Source: Contendibacter sp031732755
Lineage (GTDB): Bacteria > Pseudomonadota > Gammaproteobacteria > Competibacterales > Competibacteraceae
Direction: 5' to 3'
NCBI GenBank assembly: GCA_031732755.1
Contig: JAVMKI010000078.1
Location: 1 to 64,000, forward strand
DNA length: 64,000 bases
Of this stretch, positions 54,053-62,700 are shown one piece after another. The notes beneath the pieces are model-generated. The model was not told the DNA's origin. It searched no databases and saw only the letters and a program-made list of their open reading frames with translations. Made by a program: the position numbers and the translations under genes. The first letter of the stretch is position 1, and the number at the start of each line of letters is the position of its first letter.

Positions 54053-54859
54053 TCACGGCATTGGCGGAACCAGCAGCGCCGGATCGATCCGCGCCTCGCG
54101 CCAGTTCATCCGCCAATCCAGATGGGGCCCCGTCACCCGGCCACTCTTGCCCACCGTCGCGACGGAGTCACCCTTGCGCACTCGCTGTCCGACCTGGACA
54201 TCAATGCGGTCCAGATGCATCAAGGTGGAACTGAGTCGATAACCGTGATCGATGATCAGCGTCGCGCCGGTGTAGTACAAATCCGGTTCGGCCAAAGTCA
54301 CCACGCCATCGGCTGGGGCATGCACCGGAGTGCCGATCGGGGCGGCGATATCCACGCCGTAATGCGGCTGGCGCGGCTCGCCGTTGAGGATGCGCTGGCT
54401 GCCGTACACACCGCTGATGCGCCCGATGACCGGCCAGGCAAAACCACTGCGGAACCAGGCCTGCGGAATATCTCGCTGGCGGGCGTCATCCACCCGGGCG
54501 TTTTCGCGGCGGATGCGTTCGAGCACCGCTGGTGGCGGCGTGACTTTATCCGCCGGCAGACCGTCGAGACGTTGGATCGCATACTGGCGTTGGGCAATCG
54601 TCAGCACCCGTTCCTCGCGGGCACCGTCGGGAGAGAGCACGGTCAACCGCGCCTGAGGTAGCGCATCGCGGCCAAAGCCGAATACGAACGCGCCGTCTGG
54701 CCCAACCGGCGTCGGTTGCCCGTCCAATGCCAACCGGGTTCCCGGTGGCGCTTGCCCAACGATCAATCCGCCCTGGGTCAGTGACCCCTGCCAGCGCAAT
54801 TCCCCGCCGCTGGCCGATAATAGCCACAGCATCAAGCCCACGAATCCCCACCCGCGCAT
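54053..54859 (-). CDS. M23-family metallopeptidase, periplasmic
   Basis: 268 residues from ATG 54859, with signal peptide (GWGFVGLMLWLLSASGG). The LytM domain has HYGVDIAAPIGTPVHA (His and Asp ligands) and GPHLDWRM, where the usual HxH is HxD. Likely a peptidoglycan endopeptidase or an activator of one. The N-terminal part resembles a small beta domain. Confidence 0.88.
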   Translation of the reverse strand: MRGWGFVGLMLWLLSASGGELRWQGSLTQGGLIVGQAPPGTRLALDGQPTPVGPDGAFVFGFGRDALPQARLTVLSPDGAREERVLTIAQRQYAIQRLDGLPADKVTPPPAVLERIRRENARVDDARQRDIPQAWFRSGFAWPVIGRISGVYGSQRILNGEPRQPHYGVDIAAPIGTPVHAPADGVVTLAEPDLYYTGATLIIDHGYRLSSTLMHLDRIDVQVGQRVRKGDSVATVGKSGRVTGPHLDWRMNWREARIDPALLVPPMP

Positions 54860-54997
54860 CGCCAACTTCCCCAAACTCCTGTCGATTACAAGGCCCACGG
54901 CAAGCGTATTGCCCGAACCCGCGCTATAGTACAAGTTCAGACGAAAACGCGCCGGCGATCATCATACCCTTGTCGTCACGCCCACACAGGAGAAGGC

Positions 54998-56347
54998 ATG
55001 GCCCAGCATTACGATCTCATCGCTATCGGCGGCGGCAGCGGTGGCCTATCGGTGGTGGAACAGGCGGCTCGGCATGGCGCCCGCTGCGCGCTGATCGAAG
55101 GCGACCGGCTCGGCGGTACGTGCGTTAACGTGGGTTGTGTGCCGAAGAAAGTGATGTGGTACGCCGCGCGTCTGGCCCACGCGCTCGACGACGCCTCCAG
55201 TTATGGCTTCCGACTGGATTATTTCGGCTTCGACTGGCAACGGCTGAAAACTGCCCGCGACCGCCTGGTGAGCGACATCAACGAATGGTATCTGGGTCAT
55301 CTGGCCGAAACCAGGGTCACGCTGATTCGCGGGTTCGCCCGGTTCGTGGACGCCCACACCGTGCAGGTCGGCGGCGAGCGCTACAGCGCTGACCATATCG
55401 TCATCGCCACCGGCGGCCGGCCACTGGTTCCCAATGTCCCTGGCGCTCAGTTCGGCATCACCTCGGACGGCTTTTTCAAGCTGAACGCCTGTCCGGCGCG
55501 CGTCGCCATCGTGGGCAGCGGTTACATTGCGGTGGAGTTGGCGGGAGTACTGCAGGCGCTGGGAGCCGAAGTCACCTTGCTGATCCGCAAGGATCAAGTT
55601 TTGCGGTCGTTCGACACGTTATTACGCGAACAGTTGATGGAACGGTTGCGAGAGGATGGCATCACCGTATTGACGCATACCCAGGTTCGGGCGGTGGCGC
55701 GACTGGCCAGCGGCGCGTTCAGCCTGCATTGCGCAGGATCGGGGAGCGCTAACAATGTGGATGCCGTGTTATGGGCGATTGGGCGCGCGCCCAACACCGA
55801 TGCGCTCGACCTGGCGGCGGCGGGCGTGGCGTTGCATCCCAACGGTTCCATTCCCACCGACCTGTATCAGAACACCAACGTACCCGGCGTTTACGCCGTC
55901 GGCGATGTGACCGAGCGTTCCCACCTGACCCCGGTGGCCATCGCCGCTGGCCGACGGCTGGCCGACCGGTTGTTCGGCGGCCAACCCGAACGCCATTTGC
56001 CCGATGAGAATATCCCCACGGTCGTCTTCAGCCACCCGCCCATCGGCACGGTGGGTTTGACCGAGACGGCCGCACGCCAGCAATACGGCGATGCGGCGCG
56101 GATTTACCAGACCCGGTTCCGCCCCATGTATTACGCCTTCACGACTCGCCAGTCGCCAACGGTGATGAAGCTGGTCTGCGTCGGCGCGGAGGAAAAGATC
56201 GTGGGCTGCCATCTGATCGGCGAGGGCGTGGATGAAATGCTGCAAGGCTTCGCGGTCGCCATTCGCATGGGCGCCACCAAGCGCGATCTCGATGACACGG
56301 TCGCCATTCATCCCACCAGCGCCGAAGAACTGGTCACAATACGCTGA
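54998..56347 (+). CDS. gorA: Glutathione-disulfide reductase
   Basis: 449 residues. FAD motif IGGGSGGLSVVEQAARHGA, redox pair CVNVGC, NADP region IVGSGYIAVELAGVLQALGA, YAVGDVTERSHLTPVAI, and catalytic His-Glu in IHPTSAEELVTIR. It keeps glutathione reduced with NADPH. The short downstream lipoprotein gene starts 2 bases after its stop. Confidence 0.95.
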   Translation: MAQHYDLIAIGGGSGGLSVVEQAARHGARCALIEGDRLGGTCVNVGCVPKKVMWYAARLAHALDDASSYGFRLDYFGFDWQRLKTARDRLVSDINEWYLGHLAETRVTLIRGFARFVDAHTVQVGGERYSADHIVIATGGRPLVPNVPGAQFGITSDGFFKLNACPARVAIVGSGYIAVELAGVLQALGAEVTLLIRKDQVLRSFDTLLREQLMERLREDGITVLTHTQVRAVARLASGAFSLHCAGSGSANNVDAVLWAIGRAPNTDALDLAAAGVALHPNGSIPTDLYQNTNVPGVYAVGDVTERSHLTPVAIAAGRRLADRLFGGQPERHLPDENIPTVVFSHPPIGTVGLTETAARQQYGDAARIYQTRFRPMYYAFTTRQSPTVMKLVCVGAEEKIVGCHLIGEGVDEMLQGFAVAIRMGATKRDLDDTVAIHPTSAEELVTIR

Positions 56348-56349
56348 GC

Positions 56350-56772
56350 ATGAAGATGACCGTCATGAAACGTCTACTTCCGCCACTCCTTATCCTGCCA
56401 ATCTTCATCCTGCTGCTGGCCGCCTGCGCCAATCGACCCAGCGATGGCGAAATCCAGCGGCAGGTTATTGAACAGTTGCTGCGCGAGGGCAGCAGTCTCT
56501 ATATCGTCGAGAATTTCCGTAAAGCCAATGGCTTCGAACCTGGTCAAAACGTCTACGTCGCCGAGGTGGAATACGACTTGGTGTTCCAGAAAAGCCTGGC
56601 CGATCTGGCGCTGAACCTCCGCGACCGCAACGATCCGTTATTGGCCGGGCTGGACCTGGTGGCGCTGGGGTTGCGATATGGGCAATTCCAGGCGGGAGAA
56701 CGCCGCCATCGCGCCAAGCAGGTGACTTTTCACAAGACCGAACAGGGTTGGTTGCTCCAAGATGACCGTTGA
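56350..56772 (+). CDS. Small lipoprotein of unknown function
   Basis: 140 residues. The lipobox LLAAC ends a signal peptide (LLPPLLILPIFILLLAAC). The mature part has VAEVEYDLVFQKSLADLAL and no domain I recognise. A second ATG five codons later is an alternative start. It is probably co-transcribed with gorA. Confidence 0.82.
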   Translation: MKMTVMKRLLPPLLILPIFILLLAACANRPSDGEIQRQVIEQLLREGSSLYIVENFRKANGFEPGQNVYVAEVEYDLVFQKSLADLALNLRDRNDPLLAGLDLVALGLRYGQFQAGERRHRAKQVTFHKTEQGWLLQDDR

Positions 56773-56795
56773 CCGCCTCACCGAGGAAATCGTTC

Positions 56796-57362
56796 ATGCC
56801 GATTCGTTCGTTTGAGCAGCACGCGCCGCGCATTCATCCCTCCGCCCATGTGGACGACACCGCCGTGGTGATCGGCGATGTCGAAATCGGTGAGGACAGC
56901 TCGGTCTGGCCGCTGTGTGTGATTCGCGGCGACATTCAGAGCATCCGCATCGGCGCGCGCACCAGCATCCAGGATGGTACGATCATCCACGTGACGCACG
57001 ATAGCCGGTTTTGTCCGGGCGGCCAACCGACCCAAATTGGCAACGATGTCACGGTCGGCCATAAGGTCATCCTGCACGCCTGTACGATTGAGGATTTCTG
57101 CCTGATCGGCATGGGCGCCATCGTGATGGACCGGGCGGTGGTGCAATCGCGGGTGACCATCGGCGCCGGCAGCGTGGTGCCATCCGGCAAGGTGCTGGAC
57201 AGCGGATTTCTCTACGTCGGCAGCCCGGTGAAGCCGATCCGCCCCCTCAACGACCGCGAGTTGGAATTTCTGGAATATTCCGCTCAAAACTACCGGCGGC
57301 TGAAGGAACGCCATCGCGTGACATCCACTCCGCTTCGAATGGGCGACGCCTCGAACCGGTAG
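56796..57362 (+). CDS. yrdA: Gamma-carbonic-anhydrase-like hexapeptide protein
   Basis: 188 residues from ATG 56796. Left-handed beta-helix repeats (VVIGDVEIGEDSSVWPLCVIRG, then TSIQDGTIIHVTHDS and NDVTVGHKVILHACTIED) with the zinc-binding His residues of the family. Physiological activity in YrdA-type proteins is unclear. The previous lipoprotein ends 25 bases upstream. Confidence 0.9.
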   Translation: MPIRSFEQHAPRIHPSAHVDDTAVVIGDVEIGEDSSVWPLCVIRGDIQSIRIGARTSIQDGTIIHVTHDSRFCPGGQPTQIGNDVTVGHKVILHACTIEDFCLIGMGAIVMDRAVVQSRVTIGAGSVVPSGKVLDSGFLYVGSPVKPIRPLNDRELEFLEYSAQNYRRLKERHRVTSTPLRMGDASNR

Positions 57363-57390
57363 AGGTGACCGCGACCACCCATGGAATGCC

Positions 57391-57411
57391 GGAGGGAATA
57401 CCTCCGGCCCT
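57391..57411. other. Inverted repeat between convergent genes
   Basis: GCCGGAGG, GAATA, CCTCCGGC forms an 8-bp stem between yrdA and the sirtuin gene. It lacks a T tract, so a terminator role is uncertain. Confidence 0.4.
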
Positions 57412-57414
57412 GCG

Positions 57415-58182
57415 TCATCCTTGATGGGCGGCCCGGATCGCCCGCAGGCTCACCGCTGCTCCCGAAGCCAACTTATGGTCCACGAATCGGGTGACGTTGG
57501 TATCGGTGGGGTTGATCTCCACCGTGGGAATACCCATTTGGCTGGCCTGCACCACTGGCCCGGCGATGTAGGGAAACACGCTGGTGGTGCCGATGCTGAA
57601 CACCAGGTCGAAGCCCCGATCCAGCTCCGCGTACAAATGCTGGATGGCGTGAGACGGCAGTACCTCGCCGAATAGCACCACCTTGGGCCGCACCAGGGCG
57701 TGGCAGCGCGGGCAGGAGGGCGGCAGATCGAGTGCGCTGTAATCCGTCACGGTGGCCGCGTAATTACACCGGGTGCAGTACAGATCGTGGATGTCGCCAT
57801 GAATCTCGATCAGGTTGCGACTGCCGGCGTCGCGGTGAAACCCGTCGATGTTCTGCGTCAGCACGCACACGTCAAACTGGTCCTGCCACTCGGCGATGAT
57901 GGCGTGCGCGTCGTTGAAACGCGCCCCACGGCAGGAATTTTCGATCTGATGCAGATACTTCCAGGTGATGGCTGGATTGGCTTCCAGCATCGATCCCGAG
58001 AGGGCGGTCTCAATGGAAAAGTGGTCCTCGGTGGCCTGATTATTGTACAACCCACCGATGCCGCGATAGGTTGGCAAGCCAGAGTCAGCGGAAATGCCGG
58101 CGCCGGTGATGAACAGCAACCGGCGGGCCCGCCGCATTTCCTCGACGACGCGGGCGACGATGGTGGAATCAGGGGCGATCAT
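57415..58182 (-). CDS. SIR2-family NAD-dependent protein deacylase
   Basis: 255 residues from ATG 58182. GAGISADSGLPTYRG, LTQNIDGFHRDAGS, catalytic HGDIHDLYC and the zinc cysteines (CTRC, CPRC), then FSIGTTSVFPYIAG. Removes acyl groups from lysine using NAD. The E. coli counterpart is cobB. Confidence 0.93.
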   Translation of the reverse strand: MIAPDSTIVARVVEEMRRARRLLFITGAGISADSGLPTYRGIGGLYNNQATEDHFSIETALSGSMLEANPAITWKYLHQIENSCRGARFNDAHAIIAEWQDQFDVCVLTQNIDGFHRDAGSRNLIEIHGDIHDLYCTRCNYAATVTDYSALDLPPSCPRCHALVRPKVVLFGEVLPSHAIQHLYAELDRGFDLVFSIGTTSVFPYIAGPVVQASQMGIPTVEINPTDTNVTRFVDHKLASGAAVSLRAIRAAHQG

Positions 58183-58221
58183 GGCGCGGCCTCGCTGCAA
58201 TGCAAAAGTTGGAGGATGAAA

Positions 58222-58986
58222 TCAGGCGGCCAGCAATCGGTAGAGCGCCTCGAATTCCTGGCTCAGCTTGTGCTTGGGATCAAGGTGGATCATCGGCAAC
58301 GCCTGGGCGTGCGATTCGCGGATCTTGATCGAAGCGGACAGGAACGCCTCCAGCACCGGTAAACCCTCGGCGCGCAATTCCTCGACCAGCCGCGTCGGCA
58401 AGTTGGCGCGGGCCTGAAAATGATTAACCACAATGCCTTCGATCCGCAGCGCGCGATTGTGGTCGGCCTGGATTTCGCGCACGCTGTCCATCAACGTGTA
58501 CAGGGCACGGCGGGAAAAATCGTCGCAATCGAACGGAATCAGACAGGTATCGGCGGCGATCAGCGCCGAACGGGTGAAAAAATTCAGCGCGGGCGGGGTA
58601 TCGATGAAAACCTCGTCGAATTCCTTGAAGGTCTCCAACGCCTCCCGCAACTTGTACATCTTGTAGCGCGACTCCAGCTTGATTTGCAAATCTTCAAGCC
58701 GGGGATCGGACGGCAGGACGCTCAGATTGGTAAAGCGAGTCTCGACGACATAGGCAGCCGGTTTGTCAGCGAACAGCTTGTAGGCCAGAATATCATCGAA
58801 AAAATGGGCGAGGGTCTTCTTTTGCTCCTCAAGGGCCGCGCCCAGCAGGTAGCGCGAGGCGTTGGCCTGCGGGTCCAGATCCACCAACAAGGTTCGCCGC
58901 CCCCGCGCGGCGCTGATGGCGGCTAGATTGCACGCGATGGTGGATTTACCCACCCCCCCTTTCTGATTGAACACGACTCGGCGCAT
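58222..58986 (-). CDS. Orphan ParA-family ATPase
   Basis: 254 residues from ATG 58986 (MRRVVFNQKGGVGKST). Deviant Walker A KGGVGKST, then LLVDLDPQANASRYLLG and FIDTPPALNFFT. No ParB gene or centromere-like repeat is adjacent. It may position a protein complex rather than a replicon (inference). An ATG at 58998 is an alternative start. Confidence 0.9.
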   Translation of the reverse strand: MRRVVFNQKGGVGKSTIACNLAAISAARGRRTLLVDLDPQANASRYLLGAALEEQKKTLAHFFDDILAYKLFADKPAAYVVETRFTNLSVLPSDPRLEDLQIKLESRYKMYKLREALETFKEFDEVFIDTPPALNFFTRSALIAADTCLIPFDCDDFSRRALYTLMDSVREIQADHNRALRIEGIVVNHFQARANLPTRLVEELRAEGLPVLEAFLSASIKIRESHAQALPMIHLDPKHKLSQEFEALYRLLAA

Positions 58987-59116
58987 GGTGGTTTCCATGG
59001 GTTTTGTTGGGGATTCGACCAAGTGTAGTCAACCCACGGGCAGGCGTCGAGATGCATCCATGCGGAATCCGCGAAACCCTCGCCCGCGGCGGACGAGGGT
59101 CCGGCAAATGGGCGAA

Positions 59117-59559
59117 TCAGCCTTCGATGGCGATCCTGCGGGGCTGCGCCGCTTCACGCTTCGGCACGATCACCTCCAGAACACCATCCTTGCACTTGGC
59201 GCTCACCTTTTCGGCGTCGGCCACATCCGGCAACGAGAACCGCCGCAGGAAGGTGCCGCGCACCCGCTCGACCCGGCGATATTGCTCGGTTTCTTCCTTC
59301 CTCTCGCTCGCGCGCGTTGGCCCTTCAGGGTCAGCACGCCGTTTTCCAACGTGACCTCGATATCCTTGAGGTCCACGCCCGGCAGGTCCGCATGAATCAC
59401 AAACTGGTTTGGCTCCTCCTTGATATCAACCGCCGGCATCCAGTCCGCCAGCGTGTGCCCAGTTTCCTCATCGCCAAACCGGCTGGTTTCAAACAGGCGG
59501 TTGACTTCCCGCTGCAATTGATTCAACAAACCCAAGGGTTCATAACGCATCAGAGCCAT
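59117..59559 (-). pseudogene. Hsp20 small heat-shock protein gene with 2-base insertion
   Basis: ATG 59559 follows GGAGGTG. The N-terminal part and the start of the alpha-crystallin domain read well (WMPAVDIKEEPNQFVIHADLPGVDLKDIEV, LENGVLTLKGQRA). The frame breaks at a CG repeat near 59310. With two bases removed, it continues EETEQYRRVERVRGTFLRRF, then LPDVADAEKV and IVPKREAAQPRRIAIEG, ending at 59117 for about 146 residues. The insertion could be real or a sequencing error. The uncorrected frame ends at 59203. Confidence 0.85.
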
Positions 59560-59587
59560 GATGGCACCTCCTCTCATTTCATTGGAC

Positions 59588-59604
59588 GGCGTTCCTGGAA
59601 CGCC
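59588..59604. other. Palindrome in the hsp20 leader
   Basis: GGCGTTCCAGGAACGCC in the hsp20 leader between promoter and ribosome site can form a short hairpin. A thermosensor role is possible but unproven. Confidence 0.4.
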
Positions 59605-59621
59605 CTTTTCGGTTGACCTTC

Positions 59622-59649
59622 AAATGGGGGCTCGCTGGTCGATTTCAAG
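59622..59649 (-). promoter_or_regulatory. Sigma-32 heat-shock promoter of hsp20
   Basis: CTTGAAA, 13 bases, CCCCATTT on the minus strand matches the RpoH consensus (CTTGAAA-N13-CCCCATNT) at every fixed position. It lies about 65-90 bases upstream of the hsp20 start. Confidence 0.92.
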
Positions 59650-59653
59650 GGCG

Positions 59654-59665
59654 ACGACCGGTCGT
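59654..59665. promoter_or_regulatory. 12-bp palindrome between hsp20 and the TIR-STAND gene
   Basis: ACGACCGGTCGT is a perfect palindrome next to the -35 of hsp20 and about 57 bases before the divergent gene. It is followed by TTTTT on the plus strand. It could be an operator or a minor hairpin. Confidence 0.35.
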
Positions 59666-59721
59666 TTTTTGCGCTAAGCTATTCATCGCCTTAACCTTCC
59701 CTTGCTGCTCTGGAACGCCCG

Positions 59722-62700
59722 ATGGCCGTTGCTTCTCTTTTTATCTGCCATGCCCAGTCCGATGCCGCCTTCGCCGAGGATCTGGCGGTGGCGCTGGAAA
59801 TCTGTCGCCTGAATGTCTGGCGCGACACCCGTAATCAGCGCGGTGGCCATCGACTGGCTCTGGAAGTACGCTGGGCCATCGAACAGGCCCGCCAAGTCAT
59901 CGTGGTGCTCAGCCTCAATACGGGCGAGGCGGCCTGGATGCGCCGGGAAATCGAACTCGCGCAAGAAATGGAGCGCCGCCGCGCCAACACGTATCGGGTC
60001 ATTCCGTTGCTGTTGCCCGGCGTGGATAACGCTCTGCTCGGCTCCTGGTTTACTCCACCACCGCAAACCCCACCGATTCAACTGCCCGCCGATGGTCTGG
60101 GCGCCGCCTTGCCAGCACTGCTGGCCGCTCTGGGTGAGCCACCGCCTGGCGATCTCATCGTCGAACGCAGTCCGCCACCCTCAGCGGAGTTGGAGCTGAT
60201 CTTCGACCGCGCCGTCGCGACCTCCATCCAGCCATGGCGGCTCACCGCCCGCCTGAACCGCTCCACCGACCCAGCCTCGACTGCCAGCGCCTGCCTAAAC
60301 CTGGGTCCGCTACCTCCCACCATTGATCCAAACCTCCCATCCTGGTATTTGCGCGGTCATCTTGCCTGGCCAACCAACGTGGTTCGCCAACTCGCCCAAC
60401 GCGCCGAGACTCAGTTTGAGGCTTGGGGCCAGGCACTCTATCAAGCCACGCTCGCACCTCCCGAAATGGCGACTCTGACCGCCGGGTGGCGTCAACCACT
60501 GGACCTTTGCCAACACTGGCTGACGCTGCGCGCCGAAAACGCGTCCCCCGCCGCCGCGACACTGTTTGACCTGCCTTGGGAATTTCTCAGCAATGGCGCT
60601 GGTTTCCTATTGCGGGGCAAGCAGCCGGTTCAATTCCAGCGCCGACTTGCGGGTGGGGGCGACCCGTTCCCGCCCGCTCCACCACCTTTGCGGATCCTGA
60701 CCCTCAGCCCACGCCCCGACACCGAACCCACGGGTCACCCCGATTACCGGCGTGGCACGTTACCCTTGTTGGAAGCATTGGAAGGGTTGGGCACCCTGAT
60801 CGAAATCCAAGTATTGACTCCCCCCACACTGGCGGCGCTGGAAAAACAACTGAACGACGCTTGGTCGGCTGGTCGGCCCTTCACCGCCGTGCATCTGGAC
60901 GGATGCTTCCGCCATGATCCCGACCAGGGTCCCCCGCTGTTTGGATTCGAAGCCAGTTACGATTTGCACGTGCCGCTTTGCAGGGATGCCCAGTTTGTCT
61001 CCGTGGCGGCGCTGGCTGCTCTGCTAGCCACCTATCGCATCCGCCTGGTCGTGCTGATCCGCCCGGAGGAAACCGCCAACTCCGTCCGGCCCGCGCGATT
61101 GGCGTCCGCCCTGCTGGCGGCGGGAATCGCGGCGGTGGTCACCGTGCATCCCGACACGCCGACGGAAACCCTGCGTCGGTTTTGGAATGCCTTCCATGAA
61201 GAATTGTTGCGGGGCACCCGCATCAGTCAGGCGCTGTTCGCTGGTCAACGCCGGCTGGCCGGTGACAGCTACCGTGGTTCTGGGCTGGGCGGCGGCGATG
61301 TTTATTTGCGCGACTGGTTCGCTTTTACCTTGTATCTGGGTCAGCACGACCCTCGTCTTGCGCTGCGCCCCGCGCTGGAGCTTTGGCGTCGGCTGGCCGG
61401 CCAGTCGCGATTCGCCCCGCGGGAAATCTTGCCTGCCCTGCCTCCAACCGGCTGCCTGGGACGTACCCGCGAGTTGTTGATTGCCGAACGGCTGCTGGAA
61501 AACCGGCACGCCATCTTCATCAAAGGTCCTGGCGGCAGTGGCAAAACCACACTGGCGGCGGACTTGGCGGGCTGGCTGGCGCGCATCGGCCGCTATCGCT
61601 ATATCGCCTACGTCCACGCCGATGACGCTAGCAATCCGCGCGCGCTGTTAGAAACCCTAGGGCGGCAACTGCTTCCCACCGGCGACCACTGGACGGTTGG
61701 CCAATATCCAACCTTGTGGCAGGCGCTCGACTATCTCCGACAGGCGCTGCGTCCCAGCCCGACTCTCCTCGTGCTCGACCAGATCGAACGCTGGCCCGCC
61801 GAATATGACGAGGCCTTCGACCGCTTTTGGAAGGATTTGCTGAGCGAATGGCCGGCGTTGCGTCTGTTGGCGCTCGGTCGCGTCGGACCGCCATCCTTCG
61901 CGCCGCCCTGGACCGAAATCAAGCTGGCGGCCCTGGACGAAACCGATGCGATCATCCTGCTTGGCCAGATGTTGATCACAGCCGGGGAAGCGCCTCCCTC
62001 CGCCGACAACGGCGCCAGCTTTCGGCAATTGCGTGAGCTGGCCACCTTGGCCGGCGGTCATCCCGGCGCGCTGCTCCGTCTCGCGCGCGAAGTGAGCCAT
62101 CAAGGCGTCAGTGCAACGCTGACGCTGTTGCGTCCACTGCGGGCCGCATTGCTGCGCCGCCACGAAGACGACCCACAATGGCCGCTCTATCTGGTGCTGG
62201 CGCTGGATTTGCGACGCCTGCCCACCAGCGACCAGGAGCTGCTACCCGTTCTGGCGTTCTTCAAGGATGGGGTTAACCGCATCGCCATGGGACACTCTCT
62301 GGGACTGGATACGCTTGCCATCCAGAACCTCTGCGCGCGGCTCATCACCTTGGGACTGGCCGAGGATCGAGGTCATGGCCATCTACGCTTCGATCCAGCC
62401 CTGGCGCGCTACCTGTCCAACCTGTTGGATCCAGACACACGGGCGATTTGGCGGGAACGCTGGCGAATCGGCATGGAACAATTCCTGGTGGAACTCTACC
62501 AGCAGCATTTCAAGGACAGTAACCGCGCCAAGCGGCTGTTACGCCTGGAATTACCCAACCTGCTTGCCTTGCTGCGCGACAATCAGCAAAACACCCCCAT
62601 AGAACAGACCGCGCGAATCGCCAGTCAGTTGGAACAGCTACTGGCCAGCCTCGGCATCGCTTCGGCGCTGGCTGAAGCCACCGCCGCTCGCGAGCGCGCT

